This document shows positions 34,437 to 43,966 of a stretch of 64,000 nucleotides of DNA, piece after piece (position 1 is the first letter of the stretch; each line of letters begins with the position of its first letter). A program made the translations under genes and the position numbers. The DNA is from Candidatus Uhrbacteria bacterium (GTDB lineage Bacteria; Patescibacteriota; Patescibacteriia; 2-12-FULL-60-25): NCBI GenBank assembly GCA_008363075.1, contig RHKK01000005.1:1-64000 (forward strand). Reading direction: 5' to 3'. The notes beneath the pieces were generated by a model. It was not told the DNA's origin, searched no databases, and was given only the letters and a program-made list of their open reading frames with translations.

Positions 34437-35135
34437 TTATGCGGCTTCCTTCGCACCACCCTCCGCGGCGCCCTCGGCAGCCTCTTCCGCAGCCTCGGCG
34501 GCTTTCTTCTCTTCCGCCTCGGTCTTGATCGCAGAGACGTCGCCGACCTGGCTCTCTTCAAGCGCCTTGAGTTCCTCTTCCGTCAGCGGGCGCGCCACCG
34601 TGGCGATCGTGAGTTCCGGTTCATCCACGAATTCGACGCCCTTGGGCGCCATCAGCGAACCGATCGTAATCGCATCCTCGAACGTCGCGAGCGCGCCAAG
34701 ATCGACCTGGATCTCGTGCGGCAAGTCGCCCGGCAGACAACGCACGGTGACCTCGTCCATCGACTTCACGAGCGTACCGCCTTCGTTCTTGACGGCCGCC
34801 GATTCACCGGTGAACGCGAGCGGAATATCCGCCTCGATCTCCTGGTCCATGCGCACCTGATGGAAATCCACGTGGATCGGATCCATCGTGATCGGATTCA
34901 TCTGCAGCTCCTTGATCAGCACTTTGACCGGCGCCTCGGAACCGACGGTCACGTCGATCAACGCCGATTGGCCGGCGGTATTGTAAAGCTTGATGAACTC
35001 GCTGCGTCCGATGGAAATCGGCTTCGGTTCCACGCCCGCGCCGTACATCACGGCAGGAATGCGCATCTCCTTCAACTCATCTTTGGCGCGTCGTCCGAGC
35101 TTGATGCGCGGCTGCGCGGTAATGGCGTATGGCAT
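34437..35135 (-). CDS. rplY: Ribosomal protein bL25 (Ctc form)
   Basis: The 232-residue protein has the 5S rRNA-binding L25 domain (first about 90 residues, including IPAVMYGAGVEPKPISI) and the TL5/CTC C-terminal domain (VDFHQVRMDQEIEADIPLAF). It ends in a low-complexity Glu/Ala tail (EEKKAAEAAEEAAEGAAEGG) of about 40 residues. The ATG at 35135 starts the L25 fold; an upstream in-frame codon adds a non-family leader. Confidence 0.93.
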   Translation of the reverse strand: MPYAITAQPRIKLGRRAKDELKEMRIPAVMYGAGVEPKPISIGRSEFIKLYNTAGQSALIDVTVGSEAPVKVLIKELQMNPITMDPIHVDFHQVRMDQEIEADIPLAFTGESAAVKNEGGTLVKSMDEVTVRCLPGDLPHEIQVDLGALATFEDAITIGSLMAPKGVEFVDEPELTIATVARPLTEEELKALEESQVGDVSAIKTEAEEKKAAEAAEEAAEGAAEGGAKEAA

Positions 35136-35245
35136 ACGAAAATCGAAAAAGTGTCGATACATTACACGAAAACCCGGAGGACGTCAAGCGACCGACTCAT
35201 CAGGCAAGCCCGTGAAAAAACGGCGAATTTAAAGCTATTTTGGCG

Positions 35246-35569
35246 TTAACCGGCGCTTGATAAACGCTCAATCAAGTCCCGGCTCTGCTCCTCCAGCAGG
35301 ACATGCGCTCCGATACACTCGTCCGACGAAATCGGGGGGCGTTCCGTGAGACGTACGGCATCCACGACGGTCTGATCCGTCACCAGCCCGATGGTGCTCA
35401 CGTAGCCCGTATTCTCCCGCATCAAGGCCATCATTGAACGTCCGCAAAAACCGCAAGAACAATGGAATAGCTTTCCCGCCTCCGTCTCTCCCAGCGCCTT
35501 CACTGCGTCTTCCGGATACGAGGCGTGACACAACGGACATTCAACGATCAAACGTGACGGCAAACTCAT
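35246..35569 (-). CDS. Small zinc-binding protein of unknown function
   Basis: The 107-residue protein has five cysteines in an N-terminal cluster: CPLC at 11-14 and CSCGFC about 24 residues later. A predicted helical and strand tail (MALMRENTGYVSTIGLVTDQTVVDAVRL) follows. It looks like a zinc ribbon with a regulatory or RNA-linked role; no family name is certain. It lies between rplY and gyrB, separated from the latter by a phrase repeat. Confidence 0.6.
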   Translation of the reverse strand: MSLPSRLIVECPLCHASYPEDAVKALGETEAGKLFHCSCGFCGRSMMALMRENTGYVSTIGLVTDQTVVDAVRLTERPPISSDECIGAHVLLEEQSRDLIERLSSAG

Positions 35570-35580
35570 ACAAGAAAAGC

Positions 35581-35667
35581 ATAACAGATATACAAGAATT
35601 AGGAATGAGGCCTAAAGGATTAGGGTGGGGAAAACCCTTATCCCTCATTCCTTAGGCCTAATCCTTA
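35581..35667. repeat. Phrase repeat, inverted (GGAATGAGG ... CCTCATTCC)
   Basis: Units of AGGCCTAA, GGATTAGG and GGAATGAGG are arranged as an imperfect inverted repeat that fills the gap between gyrB and the zinc-binding gene. Confidence 0.65.
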
Positions 35668-35671
35668 CAAA

Positions 35672-37747
<2,076 letters not shown>

Positions 37748-37800
37748 TCAAATCGGCCCCGAAATCCAGGCATGAGTCAAGGGCATGTTACAATGGCCCC

Positions 37801-38679
37801 ATGGCGGACAATCATGTCATCGGCTCCGGGCTGACCGAGCAGGAATTGAAGCTCGCGTCGTTTTGGGTACGGAACCGGCCGTTGCTGCGCCGGATCGGGT
37901 ACGGGAGCCTGATCGCCGTCTCGAGCGTCCTGTGGTTGTTCGTGTTGTGGTCGCTGCTTGATGCGTACGCGATTTCGTATCCGCGCGAATCGCGCATCCA
38001 TCGCGTCGTCGTACAGAACCAGCTCGCCATCGACGGACTCCGTGCCTCAGCGCCGCGACCGATCGAACCGAGCCAGACGTCCGTGTTCGACGCAACCGAC
38101 GGCCGGCAGGATGTGCTTGTCGAAATCCTGAACCCGAACGCGACGTGGTGGGCGGAATTCGATTATCAATTCGAACTCTCCGGCGAGCGTACGCCGATGC
38201 GCAAGGGATATGTCCTGCCCAACGGCCGCCGCTACCTCACCGAGCTAGGCTTTACGCCGGAAACCCGCGGACGCACCGCGCGTCTCGTCGTGGAAAACGT
38301 ACGTTGGATGCGCGTCGATCCGTCGGCGGTCGGTGGCAATTACGCAGCGTTCGCCGACGCGCGTCTCCAGTTCCGCACGGAGAATCCGACGTACACGCGC
38401 GATCTCACGATCGGCACGACGCCGGTCGGCCAAAGCACGTTCCAGCTCGTGAACGACAGCGCGTTCGGATACTGGAATCCAAGCGTCACGGTCGTACTGT
38501 ACCGCGGTACGACGCCGGTCGGCGTGACCACCGTTCAGCCGCCGCTCATCCGCCCGGGCGAAACCGTCCCCATGACCATCAACTGGTTCGAAAGCCTCGC
38601 GGGCGTGAGCCGAACCGACGTGCAGGTGAACGTGAACATCCTGGATCGTGGCGCCTATTTGCCGACAAGCGGGATTTAA
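37801..38679 (+). CDS. Membrane-anchored protein of unknown function upstream of rodA
   Basis: The 292-residue protein has one membrane helix at about 38-60 (YGSLIAVSSVLWLFVLWSLLDAY) and an outer region with two beta-rich halves. The second half holds PTYTRDLTIGTTPVGQSTFQLVNDSAFGYWNP, which has an immunoglobulin-like look. No family name is recognised. It precedes rodA and is separated from it by a family A repeat, so a wall- or shape-related role is only a context guess. Confidence 0.55.
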   Translation: MADNHVIGSGLTEQELKLASFWVRNRPLLRRIGYGSLIAVSSVLWLFVLWSLLDAYAISYPRESRIHRVVVQNQLAIDGLRASAPRPIEPSQTSVFDATDGRQDVLVEILNPNATWWAEFDYQFELSGERTPMRKGYVLPNGRRYLTELGFTPETRGRTARLVVENVRWMRVDPSAVGGNYAAFADARLQFRTENPTYTRDLTIGTTPVGQSTFQLVNDSAFGYWNPSVTVVLYRGTTPVGVTTVQPPLIRPGETVPMTINWFESLAGVSRTDVQVNVNILDRGAYLPTSGI

Positions 38680-38682
38680 ATT

Positions 38683-38753
38683 TCATTCCGAGCAACGCCG
38701 AGGAATCCCTTCGAAGAGATCCCTCGGCTTCATTTCATTTTGCTCGGGATGAC
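38683..38753. repeat. Family A palindromic repeat, copy 5
   Basis: It starts TCATTCCGAGC and ends TTGCTCGGGATGAC, 3 bp after the stop of the preceding gene. A phrase repeat (GTTAACTGTTATCTGTAAACTGT, 38770-38792) follows before rodA. Confidence 0.85.
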
Positions 38754-38801
38754 AGACGGGCTCTGCTCTGTTAACTGTTATCTGTAAACTGTCTTCTTCC
38801 C

Positions 38802-39956
38802 ATGACCCGCATCCTCGAACTCTTCCAGCGCATCGACTGGATGATGCTCACGGTGGCGCTGACCCTCACCTCGATCGGTCTCGTGGCGATTTACGGCATC
38901 GGCGTCTCGCAGGAACCGGCCAATCTCTTTCTTTTTCAGAAACAATTCGTCACCGCCCTCATCGGCCTCGCGCTGATCCTGTTGCTCACCCTGTTCGACT
39001 ACCGTCATTTGCGCGCATACGGATTCTACCTGTACCTCGCGGGTGCCGCGGTCCTCGCGGGCGTGCTATTCTTCGGCGTCGAGGTCAACGGCACGCAGGG
39101 CTGGTTCCGCGTCGGCGCGCTTTCCTTCCAGCCGATCGAAGTCGCGAAAGTGACGCTCGCGATCTATCTCGCCGCGCTGTACGCCAAACGCGGCCGCGGC
39201 CGGCTCACGTGGACGACGTTTCTTATGGGTGGCGTCGCGACCGGGCTGTACACCGCGCTCGCCTTCCTGCAACCGGACTTCGGTTCCGGCATGGTGCTCG
39301 TGCTGATCTGGGGCGGGATCTCGGCGTTCGCGGGCCTGCCGAAACGCGCCTGGATTATCCTGCCGCTTTTGCTTATCACGACGGGGACGCTCGTTTGGAG
39401 CTATGCCCTCAAGCCCTACCAACGCGCGCGCATCGAATCCTTCCTCGATCCGACGACGGATCCGCGCGGCTCGGGATATAACGCGATCCAGGCGCGCATC
39501 GCCATCGGTTCCGGCGGCCTCTTCGGCAAAGGCATCGGCGAAGGATCGCAAGCGCGTCTGCGCTTTCTCCCTGCGGCGTCCACGGACTTCATCTTTGCCG
39601 TGGTCGGCGAGGAAATGGGCCTGGTCGGCGTGGTCTTCGTCTTCATCATGTTCTTCTTGCTCCTGTCGCGCTTCCTGCGCCTCGGCGACGAATCGGAAGA
39701 CGATTTCGCGGCGTATCTCCTTGTCGGCATCGGCTCCATGTATCTCATTCACTTGAGCGTGAACGCCGGCATGAACCTCGGTCTTTTGCCCATCACCGGC
39801 ATTCCGATGCCCTTTCTCTCCGCCGCCGCATCGAACCTGCTCGTGATTTACGCCTGTATCGGCCTTGCGCAATCCGTGGCCGTGCGTCGCCGTTGGACAC
39901 TCGAACGCGGTACCGGCGTGATGTTGTTCGAGTCCGAGCCTACGACGTCAGCGTAA
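38802..39956 (+). CDS. rodA: SEDS-family peptidoglycan polymerase
   Basis: The 384-residue, ten-helix protein is of the RodA/FtsW type, which polymerises lipid II into glycan strands. Landmarks are GWFRVGALSFQPIEVAKV, LQPDFGSGMVLVLIWGG, the catalytic-loop region GSGGLFGKGIGEGSQARLRFLPAASTDFIFAVVGEEMG and LLPITGIPMPFLSAAASNLLV. It is probably RodA (elongation) rather than FtsW, because it lacks FtsW's long tails. The 3' end overlaps the convergent dinB by 17 bp. Confidence 0.93.
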   Translation: MTRILELFQRIDWMMLTVALTLTSIGLVAIYGIGVSQEPANLFLFQKQFVTALIGLALILLLTLFDYRHLRAYGFYLYLAGAAVLAGVLFFGVEVNGTQGWFRVGALSFQPIEVAKVTLAIYLAALYAKRGRGRLTWTTFLMGGVATGLYTALAFLQPDFGSGMVLVLIWGGISAFAGLPKRAWIILPLLLITTGTLVWSYALKPYQRARIESFLDPTTDPRGSGYNAIQARIAIGSGGLFGKGIGEGSQARLRFLPAASTDFIFAVVGEEMGLVGVVFVFIMFFLLLSRFLRLGDESEDDFAAYLLVGIGSMYLIHLSVNAGMNLGLLPITGIPMPFLSAAASNLLVIYACIGLAQSVAVRRRWTLERGTGVMLFESEPTTSA

Positions 39957-41268
39957 CGTCCACGCCTTCCGTTTTTCGGAAACCGATGCGATCCGGCGCC
40001 TCATCGCCCAACGTCAGCATCTTGCCGAGCACGAGCGCATTCAACCCATACCGATCACGGACGGCATCCATCGCTTTGGACACGGCCTGCCGACGCTCCG
40101 GTACCATTTCCTCGCGCAACCCTTTGACCTTGAGATCGAACCGTCCCTGATACGTCGGTACGGTGAGATCGATCAACGTCACGGCGAGAAAATTGACGCG
40201 CTGACCGCTCCACAGCTCGCGCAGGAGATCGAGCGCGGTTCCGACGATCGTGAACGAATCGTCACAAGGCTCGGCAAACCACGCGTGAAGCGATCCGCCC
40301 GGCCCGTCGGATCCGGGCGTCCAAAACGGGCCCTGCGGACGCGGGCCGTCGGGCGTTTTTAGGCCGACGGACACGGAGATCCCGTTCGCGAGCAATCCGA
40401 GCCCGCGCATGCGCCGACCCGCGCGTTCGGTAAGCCGCATAAGCGTCGCCTCGACCTTTTTCTCGCGGTTCACGCGATCCGGCACGCAATACGAATGTCC
40501 GACGGATTTCGGCGGCGCCTCCGTCATCTCGCCGTCGGCGGCCACGTCCTCGATATCCGCGCCCTGTAAGCGTGCCTGGAGATAAAATCCGTTCACGCCG
40601 AACGCGCGGATGAGATTTTCCGTCGAAGCGTACTTCACGTCGAGCAGCGTGTGGTAACCGAGTCGCTCGAGGCGCCGACGCATGCGCGGCCCGATCCCGC
40701 ACACGTCCTCGAGATCGAGCCGCGAAAGCACGTCATCAATATTTTCATGCGTGATGATGGTGAGACCGTCCGGTTTTTGGAGATCGGATGCAGTCTTCGC
40801 CAGGAAGCGCGTCGGCGCAATGCCGACCGAGCAGCGCAGCCAGTCGCCGACCTCCTCCGTGATACGACGCTTGACGGTGGAAAGCGCGAACGCCGCCTCG
40901 GCCGCGTCACGATACCAGCCCGTGAGATCGAGGAACGCCTCGTCAATGGAGTAATGCTCCATGCGGTCGGTCAGCTCGTGCAGGATCGAGAAGATACGCG
41001 AAGTCACCGCGCGGTACTTGGGCGGATCATTTTGGACGAAGACCGCGTTCGGCACGGCTTGCCTGGCTTCGGTCATGCTCATGCCGACCTTGATGCCGAG
41101 CTTTTTTGCTTCGACCGAGGCCGCGATCACGCAGCCATGCGGATGCAAATAAGCGCAAACGCCAAGCGGCTTACCGCGCAGGGTCGGATTGGCCTGCTGC
41201 TCCACGGACGCGAAATACGAGTTCATGTCCACATGCGCAATCAGCTTTTCCGAACGCGGAAAATGCAT
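39940..41268 (-). CDS. dinB: DNA polymerase IV (Y-family)
   Basis: The 442-residue translesion polymerase has catalytic motifs HVDMNSYFASVE (first Asp) and YSIDEAFLDLT (Asp-Glu), the thumb helix-hairpin-helix region (DVCGIGPRMRRRLERLGYHTL) and the little-finger domain. Y-family enzymes copy past damaged bases with low fidelity. Residues PQGPFWTPGSDGPGGSLHAWF in the little finger form an unusual Gly/Pro-rich loop. The ATG at 41268 is a reasonable start. No LexA-type operator was seen. Confidence 0.92.
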   Translation of the reverse strand: MHFPRSEKLIAHVDMNSYFASVEQQANPTLRGKPLGVCAYLHPHGCVIAASVEAKKLGIKVGMSMTEARQAVPNAVFVQNDPPKYRAVTSRIFSILHELTDRMEHYSIDEAFLDLTGWYRDAAEAAFALSTVKRRITEEVGDWLRCSVGIAPTRFLAKTASDLQKPDGLTIITHENIDDVLSRLDLEDVCGIGPRMRRRLERLGYHTLLDVKYASTENLIRAFGVNGFYLQARLQGADIEDVAADGEMTEAPPKSVGHSYCVPDRVNREKKVEATLMRLTERAGRRMRGLGLLANGISVSVGLKTPDGPRPQGPFWTPGSDGPGGSLHAWFAEPCDDSFTIVGTALDLLRELWSGQRVNFLAVTLIDLTVPTYQGRFDLKVKGLREEMVPERRQAVSKAMDAVRDRYGLNALVLGKMLTLGDEAPDRIGFRKTEGVDVTLTS

Positions 41269-41331
41269 ACCCACTCGGTATAGAACAAAAACAGAACGAT
41301 GTCGAGAAACAGATAACGAATATGGATCCCC

Positions 41332-41377
41332 TGTCGTTGCGAGGCATGGTCACGACGAAGCAATCTCATTGCCGACA
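41332..41377. repeat. Family E degenerate palindrome
   Basis: TGTCGTTGCGAGGC and CGACGAAGCAATCTCATTGC resemble the widespread GTCATTGCGAGG ... GCAATCTC element. Only one copy occurs here, in the 175-bp gap between dinB and the following gene. The rest of the gap shows nothing convincing. Confidence 0.4.
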
Positions 41378-41443
41378 GGTTGACGGAAGACCCGGATTTA
41401 TGAATTACTTATGACGCACTATTGACAAACATTGGAGGGTCGG

Positions 41444-41944
41444 ATGACAGACGATGGCGTGTGCTTTGTGCGCGTTCCAAATGTTCATTCTTCATCTGAA
41501 CTGATGGAGCTCGCGCGGATCGAGCTAAGACAAGAGTACTTTGCTCGAGGGTGGGAGAGAGTCGAGTTCTTAGGCAACGATGCCGGCAAGACGTTCGAGG
41601 TCATGGTCTGGCGTCCCGGACAAAAACTGGGTCCTGATGAAGTCAGGGGACACTTCTCCAAGTGGGGCTTCGCGGGTAACGCCTCGGCATTTATCACCTG
41701 GAGCGTCTTCTGTGATGAAAAGGGCATGTTCATCACGGTTCTTCCACAAGAGGTGGACCCTTTCCCCGGATTCGCGCCCGAATTCAGACGATATGACAAC
41801 AGCCGACATCTCGGCTTGGACACCGTTCGCTTTGGCTGGGGCGACCTCTTCAAGTTCGTCGCGTTCCGCGAAGTCAAGTCCCGTCGGTTAGGATGTCCTG
41901 CGCCACGACTGGAACAAACGCTGCATTTTCGCGGGCTCCCCTAG
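41444..41944 (+). CDS. Protein of unknown function
   Basis: The 166-residue soluble protein starts MTDDGVCFVRVPNVHSSSELMELARIELR. Middle segments (KTFEVMVWRPGQKLGPDEVRGHFSKWGFAGNASAFITW) are followed by a strand-rich region and a short basic end. No family is recognised. GGAGG at 41434-41438 with five-base spacing fixes the ATG at 41444. A terminator follows the stop by about 40 bp, so it is a single-gene unit. Confidence 0.6.
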   Translation: MTDDGVCFVRVPNVHSSSELMELARIELRQEYFARGWERVEFLGNDAGKTFEVMVWRPGQKLGPDEVRGHFSKWGFAGNASAFITWSVFCDEKGMFITVLPQEVDPFPGFAPEFRRYDNSRHLGLDTVRFGWGDLFKFVAFREVKSRRLGCPAPRLEQTLHFRGLP

Positions 41945-41982
41945 ATCCGACGAATCGGAAGTCTGTGCTATTTGCTGATTCT

Positions 41983-42002
41983 CCCGCCGAACGGCGGGTT
42001 TT
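41983..42002 (+). terminator. Rho-independent terminator
   Basis: A CCCGCC-GAAC-GGCGGG stem-loop is followed by TTTTA; it also overlaps the end of the convergent PEP-utilising gene. Confidence 0.8.
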
Positions 42003-43419
42003 ATGTTTTCAGCAACCTCACGATCCCCTTCTTCGCATCCACCTCGACTTCGTCTCCGTCATTCAACGTCCGCATGGCTTTCAGGCACCCGACGATGCAA
42101 GGAATATTCAATTCGCGAGAGATGATCGCGGCATGGGACGTGATCCCGCCTTCATCGGTCACAATGGCCCCGGCGCGTTTGGCGATCACCATCATGTTCG
42201 GTTGTGTCATGGATGTGACCAATACTTCTCCCGGCTGAAACGCATTGATGGCATCGGTCAGCATGTCCAAATCCCCGGCCACGACCTTTCGCACCTTTCC
42301 GCGATACGAACCGACGCACGCTACCTGCCCTTTGAGCTCCGTAGCATCCGGCTCCTCGTCCGACTGAATGAGTTCCTTGAATTTTGCCCGGGCATCATCA
42401 CCGGCCAGCATAATGATCTCACCACCTTTTTCATATTGGATCGCATATGTGCGGCGACGCGTCTCCAAGAGCTTGGCGACGTCACCTATCGCTTCTCCCC
42501 GCAACAACCGATCCACCTCCGGAGGCGTCACGTACTTCAAAAGATCATCGAGATCGATGTTGAGATGTAAAGCCAGGCGCAACCAAAAACGACGGGCGAG
42601 GAAATAACAACCGGCCCAGTATGCCTTGATATCCATCCGTCGCAGCCCTTGGGACTGCAGGAATCGACTCAAGTATTCCGCCTCTTGTCGCTCGGAACCG
42701 AGACGGTCCAAAATTTCCCGCTGCTCCCGGACAAGATCGCGCGCGACCGGTGCCGCATGGTCGGCCGGTTCATGCAAACGATCGCGTAAAAACGCCAGGA
42801 CGCCCTTATCCGTGAATTGCCCAAACACGAGCCAAGGATATCGCGACGCATGCGCGAGTAATGCCGCATCCGTTGGAGACGAACCCTTCAAGATATCCCA
42901 TGCCCGGGATTCCAGTTGCACGTCGTCCGGCGCGGGTGATGTCGCGAGCGTCGTAAACGCCGCGGACCAGTTCTCCTCGTACGCGCCTCGCAAGATCTCC
43001 TCCAATCGACGCTCGGCGGCGTGCGTAAATTCCGGACGCGTGCTTCCGAAAAAACAGATCGCGTCGCGCATATTCAGGAGGAATTGCCGGTGATCGGCGG
43101 ACAGTTCCTCCGATGTCGCTCGTTCGTAATCCTTCCCTTCAATGTGACGGATCCAATCCCACCAGTCCCGCTTTTCACGCTCATATTGCGCTTCGTATTC
43201 GGCAAAATACGTCGGGTCAAGGTAGTTCACGCTCTGTTCCGTGCGAAACCGATCCAACTGGTCCGCGACCATGTAGGCCGTAATCACGGAGCCGTCATAA
43301 TATTGAAAAATATCCGCCTGAGGAAAGTAATCATGCCGATCATGGAAAACCATGGGGGTCGCCCAATAATTCGGCATGGTAGGCACCGAGCTCCACATGA
43401 AAACGTATTCCTTTTTCAT
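42001..43419 (-). CDS. PEP-utilising swivel-domain protein without ATP-grasp domain
   Basis: The 472-residue protein ends in a PEP-utiliser mobile (phosphohistidine) domain with the conserved GGITSHAAIISRELNIPCIVG, where the His is the phosphocarrier. Its first 370 residues are helical and unlike the nucleotide-binding domain of PEP synthase: they contain HRQFLLNMRDAICFFGSTRP and LARRFWLRLALHLNIDLDDLLKYVTPPEVDRLLRG. It is probably the central helical plus swivel part of a rifampin-phosphotransferase/PEP-synthase-like enzyme. Its phosphate donor may be the product of the nearby 43967-46063 gene. The ATG at 43419 is the best start, since the frame upstream runs antisense into the phosphatase gene. 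Confidence 0.75.
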   Translation of the reverse strand: MKKEYVFMWSSVPTMPNYWATPMVFHDRHDYFPQADIFQYYDGSVITAYMVADQLDRFRTEQSVNYLDPTYFAEYEAQYEREKRDWWDWIRHIEGKDYERATSEELSADHRQFLLNMRDAICFFGSTRPEFTHAAERRLEEILRGAYEENWSAAFTTLATSPAPDDVQLESRAWDILKGSSPTDAALLAHASRYPWLVFGQFTDKGVLAFLRDRLHEPADHAAPVARDLVREQREILDRLGSERQEAEYLSRFLQSQGLRRMDIKAYWAGCYFLARRFWLRLALHLNIDLDDLLKYVTPPEVDRLLRGEAIGDVAKLLETRRRTYAIQYEKGGEIIMLAGDDARAKFKELIQSDEEPDATELKGQVACVGSYRGKVRKVVAGDLDMLTDAINAFQPGEVLVTSMTQPNMMVIAKRAGAIVTDEGGITSHAAIISRELNIPCIVGCLKAMRTLNDGDEVEVDAKKGIVRLLKT

Positions 43420-43464
43420 GCAGACATTGAACGGGATTTTCCCATCTCTGGCAAATAAAAACCC

Positions 43465-43518
43465 TTGACAAAAAGGCGTTTTTCGGCTACAGAAGGCTTG
43501 CGCACAAGGAGGTGCACA
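43465..43518 (+). promoter_or_regulatory. Promoter and leader of the phosphatase gene
   Basis: TTGACA (43465-43470) is followed at 17 bp by a weak TACAGA (43488-43493), then GCGCACAAGGAGGTGCACA and a TTG start. It shares CCTTGAYAAAAA, GGCGT and AAGGAGGTGC with the pyrF leader at the same relative order. Confidence 0.5.
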
Positions 43519-43953
43519 TTGACCAAAAAGATCCTCGTGGTTTGCTACGGCAACCGTTGCCGAAGCCCCATGTTCGAGGCGCTTCTGCGGCGCGAGCTCC
43601 GGATCGCAGGCATGGACATAACCGTCGAGAGCGCGGGCATGATGGAGCAATCCGGCCTGTCGGCCAGCGAATACGCGCAGCAGTGCATGCACGAGCGCGG
43701 GCTCGACCTCTCGGAACACGTCAGCCGTCGCGCGGTCGACGTGCGCGTCGAGGCCTTCGACCGCGTGTACGTGGTCGAGGACAGGTTCATCACGCCGCTC
43801 GTGGGACTCGGTGCCCGTTCAGTCATGCTGCTCAACCGCGAAGGCGGCGGCATCCCGAATCCCTGGGAGCAGGGCATCGACGCCTACCGCGCATGTGCGA
43901 GGCTCCTGCAAGTTCTCGCGATCCAGACCGTGAACGACCTGGCCGTCGGATGA
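43519..43953 (+). CDS. Low-molecular-weight protein tyrosine phosphatase-like protein, Asn in place of general acid
   Basis: The 144-residue protein has the P-loop CYGNRCRSP (Cys9, Arg15, Ser16), the CX5RS signature of LMW-PTPs, and the family fold throughout. The usual DP general-acid motif is IPNPWEQG here, with Asn114 where Asp is expected; slow or altered catalysis is likely, or a binding role. The TTG at 43519 is the start, set by AGGAGG six bases upstream. It lies between two PEP-utilising genes that point the other way. Confidence 0.8.
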   Translation: MTKKILVVCYGNRCRSPMFEALLRRELRIAGMDITVESAGMMEQSGLSASEYAQQCMHERGLDLSEHVSRRAVDVRVEAFDRVYVVEDRFITPLVGLGARSVMLLNREGGGIPNPWEQGIDAYRACARLLQVLAIQTVNDLAVG

Positions 43954-43966
43954 TTCCGACGGCTCT

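Noticed and set aside
41422-41427. TTGACA before the gene at 41444 as a -35 box
   Set aside because: It lies only 16 bp from the ATG, so no -10 box and start point fit before the gene.
42001-43719. A longer version of the PEP-utilising gene starting near 43719
   Set aside because: The added 100 residues lie antisense to the phosphatase gene and its promoter and show no homology.
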